In this document: positions 8,818-15,353 of the stretch, one piece after another
How the letters are laid out: every line of letters begins with the position of its first letter
Numbering within the stretch: position 1 is the first letter of the stretch
Source: Bacillus sp. ISL-34
Lineage (GTDB): Bacteria; Bacillota; Bacilli; Bacillales; DSM-1321
Length of the DNA: 64,000 nucleotides
NCBI RefSeq assembly: GCF_018613325.1
Contig: NZ_JAGGQJ010000011.1
Location: 186,001-250,000 of the forward strand
Reading direction: 5' to 3'
Translations under genes and position numbers: made by a program
The notes under the pieces: model-generated
What the model saw: only the letters and a program-made list of their open reading frames with translations
The model's database searches: none
Told to the model about the DNA's origin: nothing

Positions 8818-8850
8818 AAAAAGCCCTTCTCTTATGAGAGGGCTTTTTGT
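8818..8850 (+). terminator. Terminator after yolD
   Basis: AAAAAGCCCT-TCTC / GAGAGGGCTTTTT; stable stem with T-tract. Confidence 0.85.
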
Positions 8851-8904
8851 TTGTTTTCTAAAATAAAAGTTCAGAGCTACTTAAAGATTATTTATAAAAA
8901 AGAT

Positions 8905-8931
8905 TAAAGAATTATTATGCATGGCCGATAT
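8905..8931 (+). promoter_or_regulatory. Sigma-D (flagellar) promoter of csrA-flagellin operon
   Basis: TAAA at 8905-8908, exactly 15 bases, then GCCGATAT at 8924-8931. This matches the Bacillus sigma-D consensus (TAAA-N14-16-GCCGATAT) at every position. Expression should therefore follow the host flagellar programme, not phage regulators. Confidence 0.85.
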
Positions 8932-8963
8932 TTCTTATAGAACATCAAGGAGGATGATCAGGA

Positions 8964-9137
8964 ATGGGTTTAGTTGTTACAAGGAAAATGGAGCAAACAC
9001 TGGTTATCATCAATGAAGAAACCAAGGAAAAGATAGAAATAACAATTTTTAGACATGAATTAAAAGGTGATATTCGAATGAAGATAGATGCACCGAAGAA
9101 ATATAATATTCTTCGTGAAGAGGTAATACCTGAATAA
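8964..9137 (+). CDS. csrA: CsrA-type RNA-binding translational regulator, short form
   Basis: A 57-residue protein; ATG 8964 follows CAAGGAGGATGATCAGGA. It keeps the CsrA core: a TRK motif near the N-terminus, the strand KGDIRMKIDAPKKYNI, and LREEV with the RNA-contacting arginine (R51). CsrA dimers bind GGA-containing hairpins and, in Bacillus, block translation of flagellin until FliW removes them. The protein ends at IPE, well short of the roughly 74 residues usual in Bacillus, and lacks the C-terminal extension implicated in FliW binding. It precedes flagellin as on the chromosome, but without fliW, and sits within a prophage. Confidence 0.85.
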   Translation: MGLVVTRKMEQTLVIINEETKEKIEITIFRHELKGDIRMKIDAPKKYNILREEVIPE

Positions 9138-9146
9138 TTCCTATCA

Positions 9147-9186
9147 TGGCCACATGGATGAGGCCACCTATAAAAAAACACGGAGG
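9147..9186 (+). promoter_or_regulatory. Probable CsrA-binding leader of flagellin gene
   Basis: A small hairpin (TGGCC 9147-9151 / GGCCA 9162-9166) shows ACATGGATGA in its loop, close to the CsrA consensus ACARGGAUG. A second GGA lies in the flagellin Shine-Dalgarno GGAGG at 9182-9186. B. subtilis hag has the same two-site layout, so CsrA repression of this flagellin is expected. Confidence 0.6.
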
Positions 9187-9194
9187 TAACACAA

Positions 9195-10094
9195 ATGATT
9201 ATCAATCACAATATCACAGCTCTTAACACACACCGTCAACTAGGTGCAGCAACAAACGCACAATCTAAATCAATGGAAAAACTTGCATCAGGTATGCGTA
9301 TCAATCGTGCAGGTGACGACGCTGCTGGTCTAGCAATCTCTGAAAAAATGCGTGGACAAATTCGTGGTTTAGATCAAGCTTCTCGTAATGCTCAAGATGG
9401 CATTAGCTTAATCCAAACAGCTGAGGGTGCATTGAACGAAACTCATGACATTCTTCAACGCACTCGTGAGCTTGCTACTCAATCTGCAAACGATACAAAT
9501 ACTACAACAGACCGTGGTGAGATTCAAAAAGAACTTGACCAATTAATCGATGAAATTGATCGTATTGCTGGAAACACTGAGTTCAACACAAAGAACCTTA
9601 CAGGAGCTAAAGATGCTGGTGGAGCATTCACTGGTGTAGCCCAAACTTTCACATTCCATATCGGAGCGAACGAAGGTCAAAGCATTGAATTATCTATCAA
9701 TTCTATGGATGCTGGAAACCTAGGAACTAGAGCAGCTGATGGAACTATGACTACTTCAATTAAGAGTTTAAAAACTGCAGCTGATGGAACTGGTGGAGCT
9801 CTAAAAACACAAGCTGGTGCTGATGCAGCAATCACTGTCATTAACAACGCTATTGAACAAGTTTCTGCTGAACGTTCTAAGTTAGGTGCAAACCAAAACC
9901 GCTTGGAGCACACAATTAACAATTTAAGCACTTCTTCAGAAAACCTAACAGCTGCTGAATCACGTATTCGTGATACCGACATGGCTAAAACTATGATGGA
10001 TCAAACTAAGAATTCAATTCTTTCTCAAGCAGCACAAGCAATGCTTGCACAAGCTAACCAACAGCCACAAGGCGTTCTTCAATTATTACGTTAA
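9195..10094 (+). CDS. hag: Flagellin (phage-borne copy)
   Basis: A complete 299-residue flagellin. The conserved N-terminal D0/D1 region ([16 protein letters not shown]...[22 protein letters not shown]) and C-terminal D1/D0 region ([21 protein letters not shown]...[11 protein letters not shown]) flank a short variable centre rich in Gly, Ala and Thr. Export by the flagellar type III apparatus and assembly with host hook-associated proteins are expected from the family. Codon choice looks adapted to high expression. The gene follows csrA by 57 bases and ends in its own terminator. No fliW, fliD, fliS or hook genes are near; both flanks are phage genes. Confidence 0.93.
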   Translation: MIINHNITALNTHRQLGAATNAQSKSMEKLASGMRINRAGDDAAGLAISEKMRGQIRGLDQASRNAQDGISLIQTAEGALNETHDILQRTRELATQSANDTNTTTDRGEIQKELDQLIDEIDRIAGNTEFNTKNLTGAKDAGGAFTGVAQTFTFHIGANEGQSIELSINSMDAGNLGTRAADGTMTTSIKSLKTAADGTGGALKTQAGADAAITVINNAIEQVSAERSKLGANQNRLEHTINNLSTSSENLTAAESRIRDTDMAKTMMDQTKNSILSQAAQAMLAQANQQPQGVLQLLR

Positions 10095-10102
10095 TAATAG
10101 AG

Positions 10103-10135
10103 AAAGGGGATCTTCTTTTGAAGGTCCTTTTTTGC
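10103..10135 (+). terminator. Terminator after flagellin
   Basis: AAAGG-GGATCTTC / GAAGGTCCTTTT, then a run of T. Confidence 0.75.
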
Positions 10136-10162
10136 TATAAAGAATTTTTATATATAATGGAT

Positions 10163-10192
10163 AAATAAGCCCTTCTGAGAGGGCTTATTTTG
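10163..10192 (+). terminator. Second hairpin terminator
   Basis: AAATAAGCCCT-TCTG-AGGGCTTATTT forms a near-perfect stem. A TATATAATGG -10-like element precedes it by a few bases and resembles the yolD promoter, so it may be a relic of a duplicated promoter-terminator pair. Confidence 0.6.
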
Positions 10193-10207
10193 TTGTATGT
10201 AAACTAA

Positions 10208-10275
10208 TCATTGAGTTTCAACTTTCTTAACTAACTCCGTAATATCAATATCTCTGTTCGAAGGGTTAACCCCTT
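10208..10275 (-). pseudogene. 3' remnant of a paralogue of the 83-residue gene at 10676
   Basis: Read on the minus strand this stretch encodes RDIDITELVKKVETQ and a stop, matching the end of the intact neighbour (EDNNITELVKKVNSKI). The similarity extends through the codons at base level and stops abruptly upstream. It looks like the tail of a deleted duplicate copy. Confidence 0.6.
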
Positions 10276-10345
10276 CCCACCCCCTCACTATGATGGTAAA
10301 ATAAATTTTTTTGGATACATAGAACATCTAGGGGGAAAAGAGAGA

Positions 10346-10574
10346 ATGGCAGATATATTAGCATTCTTATTTTTTTTTTGGATCAGGAGCTCTTCTTGTG
10401 ACGGCGATTATTTTCTTGGTGGAGAAGAAATTCAAGAAAGCTCTTATGATGTTGGGACTTATGCTTGTATCATTGATTCTATTTATCATAGGGGTCATGT
10501 TTACGGATATAGGGATGGAAGCAACTACTGAAGAGGTGGAAGAAGACGTGATTACGGTCTACGTCACGGTTTAG
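10346..10574 (+). pseudogene. Two-span small membrane protein gene frameshifted at a poly-T tract
   Basis: ATG 10346 has GGGGGAAAAGAGAG upstream. The frame reads MADILAFLFFF and meets a run of ten T (10370-10379). With nine T it would continue as GSGALLVTAIIFLVEKKFKK, a second hydrophobic helix, and an acidic tail ending at TAG 10574, about 75 residues. As written the frame instead runs into unrelated sequence ending at 10531. A homopolymer sequencing error, a true frameshift, or slippage expression are all possible. Function unknown. Confidence 0.55.
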
Positions 10575-10633
10575 GGAAATCACACCCATGAATCGACTAC
10601 AGGATAAACTAACAGTACCATTAATAAAAAATA

Positions 10634-10667
10634 AAAAGAGCCAGGATAATTTTCTGGCTTTTTTTGT
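10634..10667. terminator. Bidirectional terminator
   Basis: AAAAAGAGCCAG / CTGGCTTTTTTT. It serves the rightward membrane-protein gene and the leftward operon ending at 10676. Confidence 0.75.
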
Positions 10668-10675
10668 ATGATAAT

Positions 10676-10927
10676 TTATATTTTTGAATTAACCTTCTTA
10701 ACCAACTCCGTAATATTATTATCTTCGTTATAAACCACTTGATCTATACGAAAATCCTCACTAGCTGCAAAGCTAATTTTAATCTGCTGGATCCATTCGT
10801 AGGCAGCAATGGCTGCAGTACAGTCAGGATCCTTTTTAAATTCAGAATTCGGAACAGGGAAGTTTCCACTTTGCATGAAGTTAGCACCTTTGGAATGTAA
10901 GTAAACTTTGATATTAATGTACATCAC
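10676..10927 (-). CDS. Small protein of the lipoprotein operon, unknown
   Basis: An 83-residue soluble-looking protein. Its start overlaps the stop of the lipoprotein gene by four bases, so the two are translationally coupled. Residues about 32-50 (DPDCTAAIAAYEWIQQIK) look helical and the C-terminus is charged. A decayed second copy of its last 15 codons lies at 10208. I recognise no family. Being the third gene of a leftward operon within the accessory zone, it is probably part of the same host-modifying unit. Confidence 0.6.
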   Translation of the reverse strand: MMYINIKVYLHSKGANFMQSGNFPVPNSEFKKDPDCTAAIAAYEWIQQIKISFAASEDFRIDQVVYNEDNNITELVKKVNSKI

Positions 10928-11400
10928 TTGGATTCCCTTTCACAATCATCCTTACCTGAGTCTACGCATTCTGAAAAATTTTCAGTCCACTGTTTTTGTT
11001 CTCCACTACTCATTTTCGACCATTCATATTGATCAACAAATCCATCTCTATTTAAATCATTTGATTTAGTTTGCTTTTGTTGAGATTCCTGGGGTTTTTG
11101 TTGCGCTTGTTGTTGTACTGCCAATTGGGCCTGTCGTTTTTTTTCTGCGATCCTCTCACGTTCTTTTCTTTCAGCCTCTTCTTTTGCTTTCTTTTCTGCT
11201 ATCATTCGTTCTTCTTCTTTTATTTTCTGTGCTTTAATGATTTCCTTTTTTTTGATTTCTTCTTCTTCGTATTTAATTTCTGCAATTACCGTTTCCAGCT
11301 TATCGAGTCTATTGTCTTTTCCGATAGTGGTAACTTTTCCATGATTGCATCCACCTAATAAAGATATTGCTAGGACAATAGGAAATAGAATTTTTCTCAA
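10924..11400 (-). CDS. Lipoprotein with charged coiled coil and EF-hand-like loop
   Basis: A 158-residue protein with a signal peptide ending in the lipobox LLGGC (Cys18), so it should be lipid-anchored outside the membrane. Residues about 40-95 are extremely rich in Lys, Glu and Arg, a predicted long helix; a Gln-rich hinge follows. Near residue 115 the segment DLNRDGFVDQYEW fits the EF-hand loop DxNxDGxxDxxE, suggesting calcium binding. Two cysteines near the C-terminus could form a disulfide. It overlaps both operon partners by four bases. Superinfection exclusion is a reasonable guess but is not shown by sequence. Confidence 0.7.
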   Translation of the reverse strand: MRKILFPIVLAISLLGGCNHGKVTTIGKDNRLDKLETVIAEIKYEEEEIKKKEIIKAQKIKEEERMIAEKKAKEEAERKERERIAEKKRQAQLAVQQQAQQKPQESQQKQTKSNDLNRDGFVDQYEWSKMSSGEQKQWTENFSECVDSGKDDCERESK

Positions 11401-11594
11401 TTCTCATCCTCCTCATATAAATCATCGACCTTTACACCTAATAATTTAGCTAATTTAAACGCCTTATCGATTGTAGGATAGTTTCTCATATTTATCCAGT
11501 TGGAAATTTGTTGTGATGAAACACCTATTTTTTCAGCTACATATTTACTCTTCAGCCCTTTTTCTTTAATGATTTCTCCTATTAAGCATTTCAT
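11397..11594 (-). CDS. XRE-family HTH regulator
   Basis: A 65-residue Cro/CI-type protein: LIGEIIKEKGLKSKYVAEKIGVSSQQISNWINMRNYPTIDKAFKLAKLLGVKVDDLYEE is a complete helix-turn-helix domain with nothing added. First gene of the three-gene leftward operon, overlapping the lipoprotein start. The intergenic region to its right also serves the rightward gene at 11746, so it probably regulates one or both. It is too short for an inducible CI-like repressor. Confidence 0.85.
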   Translation of the reverse strand: MKCLIGEIIKEKGLKSKYVAEKIGVSSQQISNWINMRNYPTIDKAFKLAKLLGVKVDDLYEEDEN

Positions 11595-11745
11595 CTTATC
11601 ACCCTATAAAGGTATTCTCCTTGTGATATGGATATCCCTCTATAAGAAAATCTGTAAAAAAATATAAGTTTATTTATACAGACAAGCAATGTTTTAGGCT
11701 AATGGCCATACAATGCATTATACAAAGAATAGGAGAGTGAACAAC

Positions 11746-11928
11746 ATGGATCCATTCACATTCGGTATTGTAGCTGTTGGTGCTACTGGTGCTTCATTAA
11801 TCGGTATTTCATTATTAGATGGTGCTGGCTTCAAAATAAATGATACGGCATTACTTTTATTCATGGAAATAGCTAAGTACGGAGGAATACTATTTCTCCT
11901 AAGAGAACTTAGTAAACTATTCTTGTGA
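11746..11928 (+). CDS. Small two-span membrane protein
   Basis: ATG 11746 follows AGGAGAGTGAACAAC; an earlier in-frame ATG at 11713 lacks a ribosome site. The 60 residues hold a Gly/Ala-rich helix (FTFGIVAVGATGASLIGISLL) and a second hydrophobic helix (LLLFMEIAKYGGILFLLREL). It precedes the FtsK/replication-relaxation pair, an arrangement common on Bacillus plasmids and Wbeta-like phages. No function can be assigned. Confidence 0.6.
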   Translation: MDPFTFGIVAVGATGASLIGISLLDGAGFKINDTALLLFMEIAKYGGILFLLRELSKLFL

Positions 11929-12048
11929 AAACAATCCTTTCTGGATGGCTACAGACAGAAAGGAGATATGTGAAGCATATCTGGTTTCATCTTGAAAGAA
12001 GTAAAAAGAACAAGCTACAACTCAACTACCACCTAACATTGTATTGTT

Positions 12049-12108
12049 CAATGAAGAATACACCTTATGTATTGTGCAATGAAGTCTTCTTTCTATAATT
12101 CAATGAAG
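12049..12108 (+). repeat. Three direct repeats CAATGAAG
   Basis: CAATGAAG occurs at 12049, 12077 and 12101 in the leader of the FtsK operon. The last copy runs into the Shine-Dalgarno GAAGGAG of the next gene. These could be iteron-like or regulator sites. Confidence 0.35.
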
Positions 12109-12118
12109 GAGTGATTGT

Positions 12119-12349
12119 ATGTTTTTTCATAAGAGTACAAAGAAAGCTTTTAAACCATTGCAGGACTTCCTGGAAGAATGGAGCAATAATCCAGAAGATA
12201 CTGAAGAAACTTTAAGCCAGTACATGTACATGTTTCATGATGAAGAAAAAACATACTACAAACACTTTGGAAACCGTGAATACTTCAACGTTTGTAATGA
12301 CGGTACAACAGAAGGGGAAATTGAAGATTGGAGGAATTGGAATGATTGA
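12119..12349 (+). CDS. Acidic small protein upstream of FtsK-like gene
   Basis: A 76-residue protein rich in Asp, Glu and aromatic residues (SQYMYMFHDEEKTYYKHFGNREYF). The start follows GAAGGAGTGATTGT. Its last eight bases overlap the start of the FtsK-like gene, so the pair is probably coupled. No family recognised; the acidic, Trp-containing C-terminus (DWRNWND) is notable. Confidence 0.6.
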   Translation: MFFHKSTKKAFKPLQDFLEEWSNNPEDTEETLSQYMYMFHDEEKTYYKHFGNREYFNVCNDGTTEGEIEDWRNWND

Positions 12350-13535
12350 ATGGTTAGCAATACCAGCAATGGCATTTGGCGCAGCTCTACTCCCAAAGAA
12401 AAAGTTAACTGATCAGAAAAAGATACAAAGTATTTTTGAAAATAGAAAAGTTGGTATCAATAAAGGTGACACATTCCTACACCCTAAATTAATCCGCAAA
12501 TATAATCACAACACTTACACCACTTATATTTACTCCTTGCCGTTAGGCGTACCTTCAGAAGCTTTTGAATCCTTTATCCCTGTTTTAATAGATGGAATTA
12601 ATAAAGATGTTGAAATTGAATTTGATGGAGTATTAAAAATCAATGTATTTGAGCAGGGGCTGCCGAGTAGTTGGAAATATGATGATGATCTATTAAGGCC
12701 CGATACATGGGAAATCCCAATTGGTAAGAACCATAAAGGTACTTTGTATCATGATTTTGAAAAATACCCACATATGCTTGTAGGTGGAGTTACCAGATTC
12801 GGAAAAACTGTTTTAATCAAAGAGGCTTTTTATACTTTGCTAATGAACCAGATTAAAAATGTTGAGTTTTACTTCCTCGATTTAAAAGGCGGTTTAGAGT
12901 TTGGGAAATATCAGGGTTTGCCACAAGTGAAGGCGGTTGCAAGTGATGTTTTTGAAGCAGCTGAAGTATTATTTGGGATCGTGGAAGATCTGAAGAAGCG
13001 TGAGAAGATCTTTAGGGAAAAGGGCTATACAAATATTGTGGATACGCCTATCACCAAAAGAACATTTGTCATTGTGGATGAAGGCGCAGAACTAAGCCCG
13101 AATATTATTGCTGGAGAAGGAAAGAAATACGCTAAGTTCTGTCAGGCAGCTTTATCCGAAATATCTAGAATAGGTGGAGGGTTAGGACTAAGGCTAATTT
13201 ATTGCACTCAGTATCCCACTAAAGAAGCTGTCCCTATGCAAGTTAAAATGAACATTGTAACCAGGATCTCATTTATTGCGGCTGCTCAAATCGCAAGCAT
13301 GGTTATTTTAGACGAAAAGGGAGCAGAAGACTTACCGAGCATTCCAGGGCGTGCCATCTATAAAATTGAGAAAAATAGAATCGTGCAAGTTCCGTATATA
13401 GATGATAAATATATGTTCAAAAAAATGGAGGAAAGAGAAAATGACATCATTCAAGCAGCAGCGTATCGAAAGCCTGTTAACGACAATAGACCGGCTGAAT
13501 ATGGCGAAGATAAGACACCTCCAGCAAATCCATGA
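12342..13535 (+). CDS. FtsK/SpoIIIE-type DNA translocase
   Basis: A 397-residue P-loop ATPase. Walker A is GGVTRFGKT (residues 148-156) and Walker B is TFVIVDEGAEL (D246, E247). A short hydrophobic N-terminus (WLAIPAMAFGAALL) could anchor it. The start with GGAGGAATTGGA is preferred over the upstream frame start at 12237. Similar proteins sit next to replication-relaxation genes on Bacillus plasmids and Wbeta/gamma phages, where a role in DNA movement or replication is assumed. The DNA-binding gamma domain of chromosomal FtsK is absent, and the gene overlaps the next by 95 bases. Confidence 0.85.
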   Translation: MIEWLAIPAMAFGAALLPKKKLTDQKKIQSIFENRKVGINKGDTFLHPKLIRKYNHNTYTTYIYSLPLGVPSEAFESFIPVLIDGINKDVEIEFDGVLKINVFEQGLPSSWKYDDDLLRPDTWEIPIGKNHKGTLYHDFEKYPHMLVGGVTRFGKTVLIKEAFYTLLMNQIKNVEFYFLDLKGGLEFGKYQGLPQVKAVASDVFEAAEVLFGIVEDLKKREKIFREKGYTNIVDTPITKRTFVIVDEGAELSPNIIAGEGKKYAKFCQAALSEISRIGGGLGLRLIYCTQYPTKEAVPMQVKMNIVTRISFIAAAQIASMVILDEKGAEDLPSIPGRAIYKIEKNRIVQVPYIDDKYMFKKMEERENDIIQAAAYRKPVNDNRPAEYGEDKTPPANP

Positions 13536-14079
13536 TTTGAAAAGCTACCGTAATGCCTGCCGAGTTATAAAACAATTGGATCCATTCATCCACGAAACTT
13601 TCTTCGACAAAGAAAAGGTAATTTATTTAAATAAAGCCGGAAGAGAATTAATCGGATCAATTAAGGAAGTGAAAAGAAATTCCCTGATGGAGCACACTCT
13701 TTTGTGTAATGAAGCTTATTTATACTTTAATTGTCCGATTGATTGGAAGACGGAGTATAGGATTGAATCTAAGGAAGCAGTGCCTACATTTGGTATTCAG
13801 TTCATGGGACTCTCACCAGCTAAAAAGAGAATAATAAGCGATGCATACTTTAATCGAAATGGATATATGCATCTTATTGAAATAGATAATACAAGAAGCA
13901 TGAAAGATAATCAGAAAAAGGTCGATGCATATTCACAAGTTTTGCAGGATCTTAGAAAAGATACGGTTCCTATACTCTGCATTTTCACAACGAATCAGGA
14001 AAGAAAAAGGAAGTTCGAATTATGGTTAAAAGAGAAGAATATCAATGGCCAGGTAAAAACCTTTTCTGAGATTATTTAA
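13441..14079 (+). CDS. Replication-relaxation family protein
   Basis: A 212-residue protein; ATG 13441 follows GGAGGAAAGAGAAA and the gene lies in another frame inside the end of the FtsK-like gene. The N-terminal winged-helix-like part (RIESLLTTIDRLNMAKIRHLQQIHDL...NACRVIKQL) followed by LIEIDNTRSMKDNQKKVDAYSQVL and LCIFTTNQERKRKF is typical of the replication-relaxation family of Gram-positive plasmids and phages. With the FtsK-like protein it forms a plasmid-type pair; initiation or DNA relaxation is inferred from the family only. Confidence 0.75.
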   Translation: MTSFKQQRIESLLTTIDRLNMAKIRHLQQIHDLKSYRNACRVIKQLDPFIHETFFDKEKVIYLNKAGRELIGSIKEVKRNSLMEHTLLCNEAYLYFNCPIDWKTEYRIESKEAVPTFGIQFMGLSPAKKRIISDAYFNRNGYMHLIEIDNTRSMKDNQKKVDAYSQVLQDLRKDTVPILCIFTTNQERKRKFELWLKEKNINGQVKTFSEII

Positions 14080-14121
14080 AAAGTAATTATAATTACCTAT
14101 TGGAAAAAGATCACTTGAAAC

Positions 14122-14154
14122 AGAACGGTTGTTCGTATATAATTTATATATCGA
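14122..14154 (+). promoter_or_regulatory. LexA-like box with TATAAT -10 (second copy of yolD-type module)
   Basis: AGAAC-GGTT-GTTCG at 14122-14135 is followed three bases later by TATAAT at 14138, the same layout as at 8425. It continues with ATTTATATATCGA (14142-14154), which reappears exactly at 25862. No gene with a ribosome site follows. Confidence 0.5.
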
Positions 14155-14212
14155 ATGAATCAGACAAAAAGAATCACCTTCGTCTTTGGGGAGAAAAAGT
14201 GATTCTCATTTA
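14155..14212 (+). ncRNA. Candidate short SOS-controlled transcript
   Basis: Directly after the LexA-like promoter, AGAATCAC (14170) and GTGATTCT (14199) form an eight-bp stem. A transcript starting near 14150 would be about 60 bases. The only frame, 15 codons from ATG 14155, has no Shine-Dalgarno. The hairpin may alternatively be the terminator of the preceding gene. Confidence 0.3.
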
Positions 14213-14239
14213 TATTTATATCTTATTTAATATCTCTAT

Positions 14240-14500
14240 TTAAAATGAGTGGTTGCTATATAAACTCAAGTTCATTCTCTTTAATCGTTCATAATGAAAT
14301 GGAACATCGGTTCTTTGGAATGAGAAATCCAAACTTACTTTATAGTAAACTGCTAATGAATAAGGCATAATAATCCATTTGTCACTTCCCTTGCTCATAT
14401 ATGTTAAATGCAGCTCGAGTGACTCCAAGAATATTAGCTGCATGTTCTTTAGTTAAGTTCTTTTTTATCCTTAGTTCCGGAAGTCGGATTGTGGCGGTAG
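14240..14500 (-). pseudogene. Decayed XRE-family phage repressor
   Basis: On the minus strand, IRLPELRIKKNLTKEHAANILGVTRAAFNIYEQGK is a clear helix-turn-helix and ends at a TGA near 14390. After a one-base shift the expected continuation appears (IIMPYSLAVYYKVSLDF, then QRTDVPFHY), as in repressors that continue 'VSLDFLLGRTD'. The start codon region is also lost. A former immunity gene replaced by the intact repressor to its right is the simplest reading. Confidence 0.65.
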
Positions 14501-14515
14501 AAGGAGTGTCAAAAT

Positions 14516-14641
14516 TTGAAAAAGCCTGTAGATCTAGAAGAATTAGCAAAGAAGTTAGGCATCCACATCAATCAATTTAAGTTAGAACTAACTAGGCTTT
14601 ATTCTGATTCACAAGACGAAGAGAACGAACATAAGCAATAA
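14516..14641 (+). CDS. Small HTH-like protein antisense to repressor 3' end
   Basis: TTG 14516 lies nine bases after AAGGAG. The 41 residues (KKPVDLEELAKKLGIHINQFK followed by an acidic tail) look like a short helix-turn-helix protein. Its last 50 bases overlap the 3' end of the leftward repressor gene. Supported by a good ribosome site and composition only. Confidence 0.4.
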   Translation: MKKPVDLEELAKKLGIHINQFKLELTRLYSDSQDEENEHKQ

Positions 14642-15074
14642 TACCTTTAGTCTCATCTTCTGTTAAATTCATTCCGTCAATTTGGATATTGAATTGTTTT
14701 AATAATTCCTCATCAGAAAGATCTATATTTTCGATAAAGTCATCTTCTACTGGAGTTGGCTTTTTTGATTTTGAAACATATTCTGAAGAATCTTCTTTTA
14801 ATATTAGTGGCTTATCATCAGAAATAACATAAGGTCCTTCAAGTAATTCTTCTTCATCCCAGTATCCGCAAGCAACCATTAATTCCACATATGAAGTTGA
14901 AGTTAAAAATCGAGCTAGTTCTTTTAATGTTTCCATAGAAGGTTTTTGAATTTCTTTTTCAATTCTAGAAATTGTTGCAGCAGTTATACCTGATTTTTCA
15001 GCTAATTGCACTTGTTTAGTAAAACCAGAAGCTATTCTGTTTCTCTTTATAAATTCCCCATATCCCATGTTCAT
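14592..15074 (-). CDS. XRE-family phage repressor (probable immunity repressor)
   Basis: A 160-residue protein. Residues about 5-60 form an XRE helix-turn-helix (FIKRNRIASGFTKQVQLAEKSGITAATISRIEKEIQKPSMETLKELARFL); the rest is acidic with a C-terminal helix (LTEDETKGIIAYVRSLRLV), perhaps for oligomerisation. It lacks the Ser/Lys peptidase of LexA-type repressors, so it is probably not self-cleaving. The start has GGAGG on the minus strand. Transcribed divergently from the early operon across a repeat-rich region that I take as its operators. Confidence 0.85.
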   Translation of the reverse strand: MNMGYGEFIKRNRIASGFTKQVQLAEKSGITAATISRIEKEIQKPSMETLKELARFLTSTSYVELMVACGYWDEEELLEGPYVISDDKPLILKEDSSEYVSKSKKPTPVEDDFIENIDLSDEELLKQFNIQIDGMNLTEDETKGIIAYVRSLRLVNQNKA

Positions 15075-15185
15075 CTCAAATCCTCCATTAATATTCTCTA
15101 ATATATTTTTTATTCTCTATGTTTAAATTCTTTATGTTATGACCTATCATTATCCAAAGTGTACGACTTATGATAAGGTCTAAAG

Positions 15186-15338
15186 AAAATATACCAAACT
15201 TTTTACGAGCGCGCAATAAACTAAAAGTAATAAAAACTTACGCAAAAGTAATTTTTTTAAAACTTTACGCAATTAATTATTGCGCGCGCGTAATTTTTGG
15301 TATATATTGAGTTCAACAGGAAAATATACCAACTTTTT
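15186..15338. promoter_or_regulatory. Divergent operator/promoter region of the genetic switch
   Basis: Between the divergent genes lie several related elements: AATATACCAAACTTTTT near 15188 and AATATACCAACTTTTTT near 15323 (direct), an inverted GGTATATATTG near 15299, and four TTACG-type palindromic sites, TTACGAGCGCGCAA (15203), TTACGCAAAAGTAA (15238), TTACGCAATTAATT (15265) and TTGCGCGCGCGTAA (15280). The last group resembles the perfect palindrome found downstream. These are probable binding sites for the repressor and the first early regulator. Confidence 0.6.
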
Positions 15339-15353
15339 TAAGGAGGTGATGTT

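Noticed and set aside
12237-12341. Upstream extension of the FtsK-like protein
   Set aside because: It lies inside the preceding gene in another frame; the start at 12342 has GGAGGAATTGGA.
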